Assembly: GCA_022241785.1 (NCBI GenBank)
Contig: JAKOMP010000021.1
Span: 1-64,000, forward strand
DNA length: 64,000 nt
Direction: 5' to 3'
Source: Cyanocohniella sp. LLY
Lineage (GTDB): Bacteria > Cyanobacteriota > Cyanobacteriia > Cyanobacteriales > Nostocaceae
Shown: positions 1 to 9,003 of the stretch, one piece after another
Layout of the letters: each line of letters starts with the position of its first letter
How positions within the stretch are numbered: position 1 is the stretch's first letter
Program-made: the position numbers and the translations under genes
Notes under the pieces: generated by a model
The model's database searches: none
Told to the model about the DNA's origin: nothing
Seen by the model: only the letters and a program-made list of their open reading frames with translations

Positions 1-216
1 AAATACCTGAAAACTAACAATTTTATAATATAAATTATAATTTTGGTATTTTTACATAATGCTTAATATCTCTTAAATACTTGCCAAATCTAAATCGTAG
101 GCATTATTGTCTTTAAATCATAGCCCTTATAATTCAGTTAATTTTCATAATCACCATAAAAGTAACCGAAGAACCTGAATTTATAATCATCATTAATCAA
201 TTTATTTTAATCCTTC

Positions 217-250
217 GCCCAAAATATGGTAAATTTTGGGCTATTTTTAT
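217..250 (+). terminator. Rho-independent terminator
   Basis: A perfect 9-bp stem (GCCCAAAAT at 217-225 with ATTTTGGGC at 233-241) closes a 7-nt loop and is followed by a T-rich run (TATTTTTAT). This is a standard intrinsic terminator read on the plus strand, so it most likely ends a gene lying off the left edge. Confidence 0.7.
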
Positions 251-356
251 CACCTCTTTCTTAACATTCAACACTTCTGGGAGTGGGGAGATGAAAAATG
301 GAGACTTGACAGCAGTTTCCCGTAGGATGGGGGATTAGGGAAAGGCGATGATTGTG

Positions 357-480
357 CTGACTTTTCACGTCATGTGGAAAAGTCCACGGAAAATCTAACT
401 TCCAAATCAGCAATTCAAAGTCTCTCGCCTCGCAGGAGAGAGATTTAGAGAGAGGTTTTCCAGATACCGTGAAAAGTTAG
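357..480. mobile_element. MITE-like element with flanking direct repeats
   Basis: The 124-bp stretch is bounded by 13-bp inverted ends (CTGACTTTTCACG at 357-369 and CGTGAAAAGTTAG at 468-480, one mismatch). It is flanked immediately by a perfect 10-bp direct repeat, GATGATTGTG, at 347-356 and 481-490. The interior holds a purine-rich segment (421-456) that can fold on itself and no ORF. Inverted ends abutting a direct repeat are what a non-autonomous transposed element leaves. The family is not identified. Confidence 0.65.
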
Positions 481-538
481 GATGATTGTGGCACTACCTA
501 AAGTGTTTTCCCCACTCCCTAGCCCCCAAATTTAACTA

Positions 539-1720
539 TTACCGAGGAATAATTTGCGGATTAATTCTAATTAAATCTGGACTCAATTTTTTAAACAAGT
601 CAGGCGACACTTTATAAAAATTGCTTCTAGCTTGAGTCCATGCAGCGCCGTAACCAATTCTATTACTGTTATAAGAAATCCACATATAGCCATTGTCACC
701 CCAGCCTGTACCCCAAGAATTTTTGATTAACCAGGCTCCTTTATTATCATCCCAACCGATGAGGGTGACACCATGATTGATCGCACCAGTAGATTGCTCG
801 TTAAACACACCACCAGTATAAGCCTGAAAAGCAGGAGTAACACGTACAGCAACGGTTAAAGGGCCATGCTTACACATAGCTTGTTTCATCGCTGCAACTG
901 TGGGAATCCCGCCATCGGGTTTGACATAACCCCACGCTATAGAACGGTAAGGAGTCGATACATTGGAGTTGTAAGCATTATTACTTGCCGTATAAGGTAC
1001 AGTGCTTTCGGTGGCAGTACCATTATTAATTAAGAAATCAAACGCTTTCGCCCACCAGCCTCCACTACAACTACCTGCATTACCCCAGTTAACAATATGT
1101 TGTTCGGAAGCATCAGCTTGAGCGTTGTTGCGAATTAAGTTATTACCTTCGTAAGCGCCCAGGGCTGCAAACGCCCAACAGCTACCGCAAGCACCTTGAT
1201 TCCGCACAGGTGTAACTTTATTTAACTTGCGCCAATCAAAAGTTTTAGCTGAGGCAAAACATCCCCGATTTTGAATTAATTGTAACTCAGGTATTTTTCC
1301 TGGATTCAGTCTTTCAAATTTGTCGCGTTCGGCTAAATCGATGTTTAAAATTTGTGTAGCTAAGGCATTTTGTTTTTGAGCTTGTGCTGGTAAATCATCT
1401 GGGGCTTTTGTGCCAGCGAGTTGCTGTAATTGATAATCTAAAGCAGTGGTGTAACCCACCTGGAAACTCAAGTTTTTGGCTTGGATGTCGCGCCGTAGAT
1501 CTACAATTTGATTTTTAATTGCTAAAGGAGCTTTTTGTTCTCGCTCAAGATAAAAGGGACTAACTTTTATTTGAGTTAAATTGCGCTCTAAAACTGGAGA
1601 TGAAGGGATTTGTAGTTGTGCATTAATGGGTCTAAGTTGTTGTGCTAAAGATGTACTTTGCAAGCTTACCAAACTCAACAATGCAGCAGCAGATATTTGC
1701 AAAAATGTAGACTTTTTCAT
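539..1720 (-). CDS. Secreted papain-family (C1) cysteine protease
   Basis: The 393-residue protein begins with a signal peptide (about residues 1-27, basic start, hydrophobic core, cleavage near SLAQQ). A propeptide-like region of about 130 residues follows, then a complete C1A peptidase domain. The catalytic parts are visible: oxyanion Gln175 and nucleophile Cys181 in NQGACGSCWAF, His316 in NHGVTLIGWDD, and Asn334 in IKNSWGTGWGDNGY. The enzyme should be exported to the periplasm or outside the cell and self-activated by loss of the proregion. It stands alone, and the 253-bp gap to the divergent ArsR-Clp_N gene presumably carries both promoters. The family is certain; the substrate is unknown. 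Confidence 0.92.
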   Translation of the reverse strand: MKKSTFLQISAAALLSLVSLQSTSLAQQLRPINAQLQIPSSPVLERNLTQIKVSPFYLEREQKAPLAIKNQIVDLRRDIQAKNLSFQVGYTTALDYQLQQLAGTKAPDDLPAQAQKQNALATQILNIDLAERDKFERLNPGKIPELQLIQNRGCFASAKTFDWRKLNKVTPVRNQGACGSCWAFAALGAYEGNNLIRNNAQADASEQHIVNWGNAGSCSGGWWAKAFDFLINNGTATESTVPYTASNNAYNSNVSTPYRSIAWGYVKPDGGIPTVAAMKQAMCKHGPLTVAVRVTPAFQAYTGGVFNEQSTGAINHGVTLIGWDDNKGAWLIKNSWGTGWGDNGYMWISYNSNRIGYGAAWTQARSNFYKVSPDLFKKLSPDLIRINPQIIPR

Positions 1721-1973
1721 CCTATTTACCTTGGAAATGCCTAATTACACTCACAAAGTCCGTTCTTGGCTGTAAATTAGTAACTCGTAATTACAAGACA
1801 TCAGCTTTTATCGGCGATGATAGGTTGACATCTGGAAATTGTTTGAGAAACTGGTATTTTTTTTACCTACAGCTAGCTGCGGTTACTCTAATGAGATATA
1901 GGATTGGTTCCCAGGTTTTATGCAGGGGTGATATATATTTGACGCTAGAGTTTATTTTGATTATTCTAGAAAT

Positions 1974-2837
1974 ATGAAAAAAATAAATCAAAAAGACACG
2001 GCGCAGTATGCAGACATTTTTGCAGCACTTGGGTCAGAATCTCGATTGGAAATTATGCGATTGATGTTTGCAACTTATCCACAGGGGATGACAGTAGGAG
2101 AGATTCAGGAAAAGCTGAAAATCCCGAACTCAACGCTATCACACCATTTAGAAAAGTTGCGAAATGAGGGATTAGTGAATTGCCAAAAAGACAAACAATT
2201 TCTCTGGTATTCAGCCGATGCTGAGACGATGGAAGATTTGTTGTCATTTTTGACTACAGGTAAAACCAAGAGCGATCGCCTCCCGGAATCATTTGATAAT
2301 ACATTCACACAAGAAGGGTTTATGATTGAAAATTTTTTTGCGTCTATTTTTGAAAGACTTTTTGGCTTGATATCTGAGAGATTCCATCTCAAGGGGTTTG
2401 AGCGATTTACCGCCAAAGCGATCGCAGTTATTACCATAGCCCAAAGTGAATCCCGCCGCTTAAGTCATCAATATGTCGGCACAGAGCAAATTTTGTTGGG
2501 ATTAGTCAGTGAAGGTAGTAATGCTGCCGAGATTCTCAACTCTATGGGAGTAAATTTAGAAAATGCTCAAATAGAAGTAGAAAAAATTATTGGTAAAGGT
2601 AACAAACTCACACCTGTAGATATTCCCTTTACTTCCAGAGCCAAGCAAGTGTTGGAACTATCAGTTGCAGAATCTCAAAAACTTGGTCACAACTACATTG
2701 GTACAGAGCATCTGCTGTTGGGTATTCTCCGAGAAGGTGCAAGAAGTATAGGACAGGGAGTAGCAATTAAGGTTTTGCAAAATCTGAGGGTAGACTTAAT
2801 TTCTTTAGAACAGCAACTACAAGTAGCTTTGAGTTAA
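1974..2837 (+). CDS. ArsR-type HTH fused to a Clp_N (ClpC N-domain) module
   Basis: The protein has 287 residues. Residues about 8-95 form an ArsR-family winged helix ([15 protein letters not shown], then [17 protein letters not shown] as recognition helix and wing). The classic metal-binding ELCVCDL motif is absent. After a linker of about 45 residues, residues 141-285 match the double helical repeat of the ClpA/ClpC N domain: two copies of a [13 protein letters not shown]-like motif ([14 protein letters not shown] at 165-178; [14 protein letters not shown] at 238-251). There is no AAA+ domain, so it is not an unfoldase. In ClpC this N domain binds adaptor proteins and marked substrates. I infer a DNA-binding regulator whose activity or stability is linked to Clp proteolysis. 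The regulated genes are unknown; the divergent protease gene and the gene downstream are candidates. Confidence 0.85.
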   Translation: MKKINQKDTAQYADIFAALGSESRLEIMRLMFATYPQGMTVGEIQEKLKIPNSTLSHHLEKLRNEGLVNCQKDKQFLWYSADAETMEDLLSFLTTGKTKSDRLPESFDNTFTQEGFMIENFFASIFERLFGLISERFHLKGFERFTAKAIAVITIAQSESRRLSHQYVGTEQILLGLVSEGSNAAEILNSMGVNLENAQIEVEKIIGKGNKLTPVDIPFTSRAKQVLELSVAESQKLGHNYIGTEHLLLGILREGARSIGQGVAIKVLQNLRVDLISLEQQLQVALS

Positions 2838-2927
2838 CGTAAATTTAATATCCTCCAGATTCTCATCATCTCCCTAAGTTGTTAAGGATACCTTCACAAC
2901 AAAAAGAACATTGGCGGTAAAGAAATA

Positions 2928-3575
2928 ATGACACAGGTAAAAGCAATCACAGAAGCAATTACCAGCTTGAGTGAAGCACAAAACCGCTTTGGCTTAGTTC
3001 GCATTGAGTCAGAGCAATTTTTCCCCGAGTGGTCTAGTGAATTACCCCAAATTACCGAAACAGAAAAAGCCTCCCTAGATGTACTACGCCGGAGATATTT
3101 GTACCATCGTGGCGAAGGTAATTTGTTAGCGGGAACAGTCATGTTGCTTGTTGTGTCGCCTTTACTTGCCCTGTCTGGATTTTACGATCCTCCTTTTAGA
3201 ATGAAAGCCGAATCATCAGTAGAGTTGGTACTGGATGATGGTGAAGAAGTGCTGCGTGGTCGAATTGACGTTTTGGTACTACAAAATCAGTTGTGGGTAA
3301 TGGTATTAGAGTGCAAAAAAACTACACTTTCGGTTTGGTCAGCTCTACCGCAAGCCTTAGCTTATCTCATGGCTAACCCTCAACCCGATAAACCTGTGTT
3401 TGGGATGTTGACAAATGGGGACGACGTTTTATTTATCAAAGTCAAGCAAGAAGTAGGCACAACACAATATGACTTGTCACGGGTATTTGCTCTATTTACA
3501 TCTGCCAAAGAACTGTATAACATTTTGCAAATTCTCCAGCGTATCGGTCAAACAATCTGTGATGATTTGCCGTAA
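2928..3575 (+). CDS. PD-(D/E)XK protein resembling the HsdR N-terminal domain
   Basis: The protein has 215 residues. Its central part carries a type I restriction R-subunit N-terminal-like core: GRIDVLVL followed about 20 residues later by VMVLECKK, i.e. the Asp and the Glu-x-Lys of the PD-(D/E)XK fold, then PQALAYLMANPQPDKPVFGMLTNGDDVLFIKV, here only cited as the typical continuation that ends in a conserved TNG-D turn. No helicase or specificity domain is attached, and no methyltransferase gene is adjacent. Stand-alone proteins of this type are common in cyanobacteria and their role is not established. It lies 90 bp downstream of the ArsR-Clp_N gene on the same strand, so the two may be co-transcribed. 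Confidence 0.7.
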   Translation: MTQVKAITEAITSLSEAQNRFGLVRIESEQFFPEWSSELPQITETEKASLDVLRRRYLYHRGEGNLLAGTVMLLVVSPLLALSGFYDPPFRMKAESSVELVLDDGEEVLRGRIDVLVLQNQLWVMVLECKKTTLSVWSALPQALAYLMANPQPDKPVFGMLTNGDDVLFIKVKQEVGTTQYDLSRVFALFTSAKELYNILQILQRIGQTICDDLP

Positions 3576-3587
3576 CACAATCTTTAT

Positions 3588-3692
3588 TGCGAATTGCGTA
3601 AAGCCCTAGCGGGCATAGCTGCGCTTACCGTCGAAGACGTGCCGCAGGCTCTATTGCGTTCGCGGAGCGTGCCGTAGGCTCTATTGCGAATT
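3588..3692. repeat. Nostoc-type interspersed repeat
   Basis: The intergenic segment is GC-rich compared with its surroundings. It starts and ends with the same phrase (TTGCGAATTG) and repeats a GTGCCGCAGGCTCTATTGCG / GTGCCGTAGGCTCTATTGCG unit. The reverse complement of its right end shares 22 nt with the repeat at about 40,014-40,036, so it belongs to a dispersed family. Confidence 0.7.
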
Positions 3693-3703
3693 GTTTTTAT
3701 CCC

Positions 3704-5056
3704 TCATCTTCCCAATTTGTTAGGGACATCTTCACAACCGCCGGGAATAGTAGCTCTAGTTTTTTCGCCACCCCAAGCACAGCAATAGCAACGGGTAATA
3801 TCAGGTAGGCGTTGTACTTGGGTGAAATTAGCATTTTCTACAACAGCACCAGTGTGTTCGCCAGTTTCATAGTTTGGTGGTTCAGTCCGACTCCTGGGTG
3901 ATGCTGTGGCCACTGAACCATAGAAAAAACGTGTCCCTTGCAGATCAGCACCACTGAGGTCAGCATCATATAAAATGGTGCGGGAAAGGTTGGCTTTGAC
4001 TAAATCACAATTTCTCAGATTCGCGCGGACAAGATTAGCTTCACTCAAGTCAGTCCAACGTAAATCGTTATCAGAAAGGTCGGCGGCGGCTAACATTACG
4101 CCTAAATCGATGACGCGTACACCTTCTAACCGGTCTTCCGCATAACCACCCATACCATTGAGAATAGCTCGACCTAAGCGGCGATCGCGCTTTAAGGGTG
4201 TTAGCAATTTAGAACGAGAGAGAAAACGGAGAATTTTGGCTTTACCACTACCATCAACACTACTAAAAATGGCGGCGGTGCGTCCTTCGGCAATGGCTCT
4301 TTCTTGGGGCCAGTCTTCTAATAATCCTTCTTCGTCTAATACTAAATCTGAGACACCCTGGAAATAAGAGTCTATTGTTTGCTGCTGGGTAATGATATTT
4401 TGCTGAACTGTGAGTAAGTTTTGCTGAATTGTCAAGTCTTTGGAAATTACATATTGTCGCCATGCTACATACACAGCAATGATGGCGATGAGAATTTGCC
4501 CCAAAGCACCAAACCATTCTGCTAAGGAACCCGAAGCCTCCCAACTAATTTGGCGTCCCCAAGCCAGCAAGCGATCGCCTACTTCGGTAAACTTTAAAAT
4601 GCCGATTATGCCTACCAATAGTCCCACAAAGGCGACAAACAGGGTTCTATCTTGAGCAGTAAACCACCTTTGCAATACAGATTGCCACCAAGGCAATAAC
4701 ATCGCTAGAGATAACACCAAAGTCGCCACTGTGCCTAATAAACCCACAATCCAGTTATTCAGGGCAAAACCCAATAAAGTCAAGGCGATGGCCACTACAG
4801 TCAACAGTAACGCCCTAGGCTTAACTGCAAATTTATTCACAGTATATTGATTGATGCTGGAACGCGCTTTTTTCAAGGCATCTGCATGTTGCGGAGATTG
4901 TAAAGATGCTATGGCCGCTAAGGATTGTTGGGTAGCCAGTGCCTCTGGGGTTAAGTGATTTTCAGTCGTACCACTGTCAAAGTCATCGGGCTGCAAGTCA
5001 TGTTCGGGTATAGGTTCTGGCGTGGGTAGATTAGGGGAGTTAGATTCGGTTGTCAT
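3704..5056 (-). CDS. Membrane protein with C-terminal pentapeptide repeats
   Basis: From the ATG at 5056 the protein has 450 residues; a GTG at 5092 would add 12. An acidic, Pro-rich N-terminus is followed by four or so hydrophobic segments (LLLTVVAIALTLLGFAL, IVGLLGTVATLVLSLAMLL, LFVAFVGLLVGIIGIL, AEWFGALGQILIAIIAVYVAW), then a Gln-rich helical stretch. The C-terminal third contains A(D/N)LxX pentapeptide repeats (LSEANLVRANLRNCDLVKAN, then LSGADLQG), which fold as a right-handed quadrilateral beta helix. The tail has a Cys pair (RCYCCAW). The topology suggests an inner- or thylakoid-membrane protein with the repeats in the cytoplasm. The function is unknown, as for most cyanobacterial proteins of this class. 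Confidence 0.82.
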   Translation of the reverse strand: MTTESNSPNLPTPEPIPEHDLQPDDFDSGTTENHLTPEALATQQSLAAIASLQSPQHADALKKARSSINQYTVNKFAVKPRALLLTVVAIALTLLGFALNNWIVGLLGTVATLVLSLAMLLPWWQSVLQRWFTAQDRTLFVAFVGLLVGIIGILKFTEVGDRLLAWGRQISWEASGSLAEWFGALGQILIAIIAVYVAWRQYVISKDLTIQQNLLTVQQNIITQQQTIDSYFQGVSDLVLDEEGLLEDWPQERAIAEGRTAAIFSSVDGSGKAKILRFLSRSKLLTPLKRDRRLGRAILNGMGGYAEDRLEGVRVIDLGVMLAAADLSDNDLRWTDLSEANLVRANLRNCDLVKANLSRTILYDADLSGADLQGTRFFYGSVATASPRSRTEPPNYETGEHTGAVVENANFTQVQRLPDITRCYCCAWGGEKTRATIPGGCEDVPNKLGR

Positions 5057-5481
5057 GCTTACTATTTTGGGCCAGCAGATCCAGTTCAACACTGTTTGAT
5101 ATAACTGTCACCAAAATAACTTACATTACCCACAACAAAACAAATTCAACTTTTGTTTTTTGCTGTCTTTGCCGACTTGGTGGTATATGCGTCGCGCATG
5201 ATCACTTTCCTGCTTCTGATAATATTGCCATAATACTTTTACCAAATTTTCGCAAACCCCCTAAGATAGTTAAAATTTTGTAGCAACCTTATATTGTTTA
5301 TAATTAATATGTATGTTTTAATATTTTTACTTAACAAATGCATCAATTCAACACCAGAAAAATATTAGCAGAGTTAATTATCAAAATATGATGAAATTAT
5401 TTTTTAAACAGAGCAATAACTGATACCATTACACAATACAAACAAATTTTAAGATTATCTGATAATTTTTGTAGGTACAGA
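5057..5481. other. Intergenic, divergent promoters
   Basis: The AT-rich gap lies between the minus-strand pentapeptide gene and the plus-strand TPR gene. I see no gene, tRNA or clear hairpin; short reading frames here have no family features. It presumably holds promoters for both neighbours. Confidence 0.5.
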
Positions 5482-6225
5482 ATGGTCGTTTGGCGTTGCT
5501 TAGTTGCCTCAAGCTTGAGTCTTTTTTTCACACTTGGTTGCGATAATGGAGGAAATTCAGCAACTAAATATACCAAGCAAGCAGTACAAGAAATTAATGT
5601 TGCCCAGTTCCTGACAGAAGCAGAGTCTATCCAAAAAGCACAAACGTTATTTGATGAAGGCAATAATTTACTAGATACACAACGCTACCAAGATGCGATC
5701 GCAGTATACGATCAAGCCATCGCCATCAAAGCAGATAATCCTGATACTTGGATTAACCGGGGTAATGCGCTGTTTTCATTGGCAAGTTACAATACAGCCC
5801 TAGAATCATACGATCACGCCATCGCCCTCAACCCCAACAAAGATGAAGCTTGGTATAACCGTGGTAATGTCCTCACATCGTTAAAACAATACCCACAAGC
5901 ACTAGCATCATACGATCAAGCGATCGCACTCCAGCCCAACAAGCCTGAAGCCTTGATTAACCGGGGTATTGTCCTCACAAAATTGCAACGATATCCAGAA
6001 GCATTATCATCTTATGATCAGGCGATCGCCATTAAGCCAGAGAAGCATCAAGCTTATTACAACAAAGCTTGTACTTATGCTTTACAAAAAAATGTAGATT
6101 TAGCCATTGATAATCTCCACAAAGCTATTCAGCTGTCTTCTCATCAATACCAACAATTGGCAAAAACGGATTCAGATTTTGATCATATTCGTGAACACCC
6201 AAAATTTAAAGTATTAATTCAATAG
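5482..6225 (+). CDS. TPR-repeat protein, probable lipoprotein
   Basis: The 247-residue protein opens with a short hydrophobic leader ending in LFFTLGC, which resembles a lipobox although the -3 position is Thr. About five tandem 34-residue tetratricopeptide repeats follow (residues about 50-225; units such as WINRGNALFSLASYNTALES and AWYNRGNVLTSLKQYPQALA). Its DNA repeats carry several GCGATCGC sites. TPRs are protein-interaction scaffolds. The gene ends 12 bp before the sugar-nucleotide reductase gene, so the two probably form an operon. The partner is not known. Confidence 0.8.
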   Translation: MVVWRCLVASSLSLFFTLGCDNGGNSATKYTKQAVQEINVAQFLTEAESIQKAQTLFDEGNNLLDTQRYQDAIAVYDQAIAIKADNPDTWINRGNALFSLASYNTALESYDHAIALNPNKDEAWYNRGNVLTSLKQYPQALASYDQAIALQPNKPEALINRGIVLTKLQRYPEALSSYDQAIAIKPEKHQAYYNKACTYALQKNVDLAIDNLHKAIQLSSHQYQQLAKTDSDFDHIREHPKFKVLIQ

Positions 6226-6237
6226 TTTTTTTGAGGA

Positions 6238-7107
6238 ATGAAAAAATTATTAATTACTGGCATTAGTGGTTTTTTAGGATGGCATCTTTGCCAAATAGCA
6301 AAAACAGATTGGGAAGTTTATGGTACTTGTTACTCCCATTCTTTAGATATTCCTGGGGTAAAAATTATCCCCGTTGACTTAACAAATTTTGCCGAATTAA
6401 AGCGGTTATTTAGAGAAATTAAGCCAGCAGCCGTTATTCACACTGCGGCACAATCGCAACCTAATTTTTGTCAAACCCATCCCCAAGAATCTTATCAAAT
6501 TAACGTCACAGCATCCTGTGATATTGCCGGATTGTGTGCAGATGATGCTATTGCTTGTGCTTTTACATCAACAGATTTAGTTTTTGATGGCTTAAATGCA
6601 CCCTATGAAGAAACAGATCAAGTATGCCCTGTAAACCTTTATGGTGAACAAAAAGTTGCCGCAGAAATCGGGATGTTAGAGCGCTATCCCATGACAGCAG
6701 TATGTCGGATGCCGTTAATGTTTGGGGGAGAAACACCCACAGCTAAAAGCTTTATCCAGCCATTTATGCAAACATTAAAAGATGGCAAACAATTAAGTTT
6801 ATTTACAGATGAATTTCGTACTCCAGCCAGTGCAACAACAGCGGCCAAAGGAATTTTATTAGCCTTAGAAAAAATCAACGGTTATCTTCATTTAGGAGGA
6901 AAAGAGCGGATTTCGCGTTATGATTTTGGTCGCCTATTAGTAGAAGTATTTCAATTACCTACCACTGGACTCAAAGGTTGTCGCCAACAAGATGTGAAAA
7001 TGGCAGCACCTAGACCGGCAGACGTTTCTTTAAATAGTTCTCAAGCCTTTGCTTTAGGTTATCAACCTTTATCTATAAAATCAGAATTAGAGCAACTATT
7101 ACTTTAA
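6238..7107 (+). CDS. NAD(P)-dependent sugar-nucleotide reductase, RfbD-like SDR
   Basis: The 289-residue extended short-chain dehydrogenase has an N-terminal GISGFLG dinucleotide-binding loop (8-14), the STD active-site strand (111-113) and the YxxxK catalytic pair (Tyr135-Lys139 in NLYGEQKVAAE). The overall pattern, with HTAAQSQPNFCQ after strand 4 and a C-terminal PRPADVSLNSSQA, is that of dTDP-4-dehydrorhamnose reductase (RmlD) and its relatives. The family reduces a 4-keto-6-deoxy sugar nucleotide. The dTDP-rhamnose genes rmlA, B and C are not adjacent, so the exact substrate is open. It follows the TPR gene by 12 bp. Confidence 0.8.
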   Translation: MKKLLITGISGFLGWHLCQIAKTDWEVYGTCYSHSLDIPGVKIIPVDLTNFAELKRLFREIKPAAVIHTAAQSQPNFCQTHPQESYQINVTASCDIAGLCADDAIACAFTSTDLVFDGLNAPYEETDQVCPVNLYGEQKVAAEIGMLERYPMTAVCRMPLMFGGETPTAKSFIQPFMQTLKDGKQLSLFTDEFRTPASATTAAKGILLALEKINGYLHLGGKERISRYDFGRLLVEVFQLPTTGLKGCRQQDVKMAAPRPADVSLNSSQAFALGYQPLSIKSELEQLLL

Positions 7108-7116
7108 GCAAAATAC

Positions 7117-7896
7117 CTAAATTTTTTGTCCCACGACAATCAAAGAGTAGGAACCATCGACATCCTCAACCGTGGGGTAAGCAATCAGGTAAGAGAAATA
7201 ACGAATTATTTCTGGGGAATGTAAACTAGAATATTCTCCCAGGCGTTGTTTAATTGCCCGATGTCTTAAAAGCTGAGACTCGCGTTTAAATAAAATATTT
7301 GACCAGGCTTGACCAACTCGATAATTCACCTTAAACCCATTGGTTTCGAGTAACTGAGCCAGGGATTGATAGTTAAATAATTGTTTATGACATGAATTTG
7401 TGGGCAATCCGGCTGCGTTATGGGGTTCATATAAAACATTGGGAACAGAACAAATAAGCAATCCACCTAATGGCAAAATTTGGGAAAATTGCTTTAAAAT
7501 ACTAGTAGGATTAATTAGATGTTCTAAGGTTTCAAAACTCACAATTGCATCAACAACAGGGTATTTTTTATCTGCCAACAATCCGGGTTTTTCTAAATCA
7601 TGTTGAATCAATTGAGTCTGGGAATGATCACATTGCTGTGCAGCCTGTTGTAAAACTTCAGCATTACCATCTACACCAATGACTAAATTAGCAGCTTTTT
7701 CTAGTTCAGGTATGCCATAGCCTAAGCCACAAGCAATATCAGCAATACAGTTAAGCTTAAATTGTCGCAAGTAATCAGCTGCAAATAAATAACGCCCTAG
7801 ATGTTCAATTTTAATCCATAAATTCTGATTACTTTCATCAAATGGATCTATACAATCTTCTGGAAAATCTAAATCAATGTTGATTTTTTTTGGCAA
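7117..7896 (-). CDS. Class I SAM-dependent methyltransferase
   Basis: The 259-residue protein has motif I IADIACGLGYG (about residues 51-61) and an acidic residue ending strand 2 (VIGVDGN). It also has IVSFETLEHL, a motif typical of the UbiE/Ubi-G-like small-molecule or lipid/sugar methyltransferases. The start is a TTG (7896), supported by a strong AAGGAG ribosome-binding site about 8 nt upstream. The gene overlaps the end of the hydrolase-like gene by 23 bp, so the two are probably translationally coupled. The substrate is not recognisable. Confidence 0.82.
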   Translation of the reverse strand: MPKKINIDLDFPEDCIDPFDESNQNLWIKIEHLGRYLFAADYLRQFKLNCIADIACGLGYGIPELEKAANLVIGVDGNAEVLQQAAQQCDHSQTQLIQHDLEKPGLLADKKYPVVDAIVSFETLEHLINPTSILKQFSQILPLGGLLICSVPNVLYEPHNAAGLPTNSCHKQLFNYQSLAQLLETNGFKVNYRVGQAWSNILFKRESQLLRHRAIKQRLGEYSSLHSPEIIRYFSYLIAYPTVEDVDGSYSLIVVGQKI

Positions 7897-8917
7897 AATT
7901 TTCTCCTTGTGAAGCAGAAGTCCAGATAGGGAGTTCTTTAACCTGCTTCAGTGTTAGTTCGATATAAGTTTTGCCATCATCTTGGGCAACTTCTTTACCA
8001 AAATAGCCTTGATCTCCCTCATGTTCATGAGGCCCGCTACTGTACACTGTATAACGCTCTTGACGACGAGCGCGATTATACGGAGAACCGATAGTCCATC
8101 GCCAACGGGATGGAAATACGATTCCTCCTATATTTTCAATCCAGTCTCTTTTTCCACGAAAATGGTAAACATGGGTTGCGACATTAAAACCTTCGTTACC
8201 ATCAAATACTCCACCAAAGGAAACTACGCTAATTTCTACCGGAAGCCACTGGGCTAGATAAGGTGCAGCACCTAAAGCTACTTGAACGCCACCGCTTGTA
8301 CCCATAAGAATTAGCTGAGTTGGCTGCTGACAAGATGAGGGAATGGGTTGCTGTTGTTCCATTTTTTCAGCAATGGAGAGGGCGATCGCTTGATTATACA
8401 AAGACCCATAACGGTTATCCGCCGAAATTGCCATCCGCCAAACATTACGAAATTCCAACAAATATTGAGTTAGTTCTAACCAGCCATCGGCTTCCTCTGT
8501 TACGTTCCACAGATACTTAAATATCTGCTGTCCCGCGATATCTTGATTAGCAGCGGAGTAGGGAAAAACATCCCGGACGATCAAACATTGTGCTTGGTCT
8601 TGCTCTAGTTGATCTAAAAATGCTTCTTCTCCAGATGACAACTGATCTGCTGAGGTATCTCCTACCCCTGTCAAAAAAACAATATAGCAGCTAATGTCTC
8701 CAGAGGTAGTATCAGAACTACCATCTCCACCATTCACTCGCTGGGATAACTCCCTGGTTCTTGTTTCCAGTTTTGTCGCTCCTTGATCTAACCACCACAC
8801 GATAGTTCCTACTGGAGCAAAAGTACCCCAAATTAATAAAATAAATACTGCAAATAGCAATAACTGGAGTCCTCCATTTCGTATCCATAAAAGGAGTTGT
8901 CCAAAAAACTTGAGCAT
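7874..8917 (-). CDS. Membrane-anchored alpha/beta-hydrolase-like protein
   Basis: The 347-residue protein has one N-terminal transmembrane helix (residues about 18-36, LQLLLFAVFILLIWGTF) and a soluble domain. LILMGTSGGVQVALGA (residues 202-217) has the shape of a hydrolase nucleophile elbow, with Ser208 in G-x-S-x-G preceded by a hydrophobic strand. FLTGVGDTSADQL near residue 81 and a C-terminal SGPHEHEGDQGYFG could supply the remaining active-site elements. I could not assign a named family. It is upstream of, and overlaps, the methyltransferase gene. Confidence 0.65.
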   Translation of the reverse strand: MLKFFGQLLLWIRNGGLQLLLFAVFILLIWGTFAPVGTIVWWLDQGATKLETRTRELSQRVNGGDGSSDTTSGDISCYIVFLTGVGDTSADQLSSGEEAFLDQLEQDQAQCLIVRDVFPYSAANQDIAGQQIFKYLWNVTEEADGWLELTQYLLEFRNVWRMAISADNRYGSLYNQAIALSIAEKMEQQQPIPSSCQQPTQLILMGTSGGVQVALGAAPYLAQWLPVEISVVSFGGVFDGNEGFNVATHVYHFRGKRDWIENIGGIVFPSRWRWTIGSPYNRARRQERYTVYSSGPHEHEGDQGYFGKEVAQDDGKTYIELTLKQVKELPIWTSASQGENFAKKNQH

Positions 8918-9003
8918 TTAAACTTTGATACGAATAGTTTACTTAATACATCTTTTTAAACGAAAATACTTGAGTATGTCACCAATCTAGAGACCGATTT
9001 TCT

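Larger units (their letters stand above)
1..538. other. Non-coding left edge
   Basis: I see no convincing gene here. The stretch is AT-rich to about position 250 and holds a hairpin terminator (217-250), which suggests a plus-strand gene ends left of the window. Positions 357-480 are a MITE-like element. The remainder is the downstream flank of the minus-strand protease gene that ends at 539. Confidence 0.6.
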
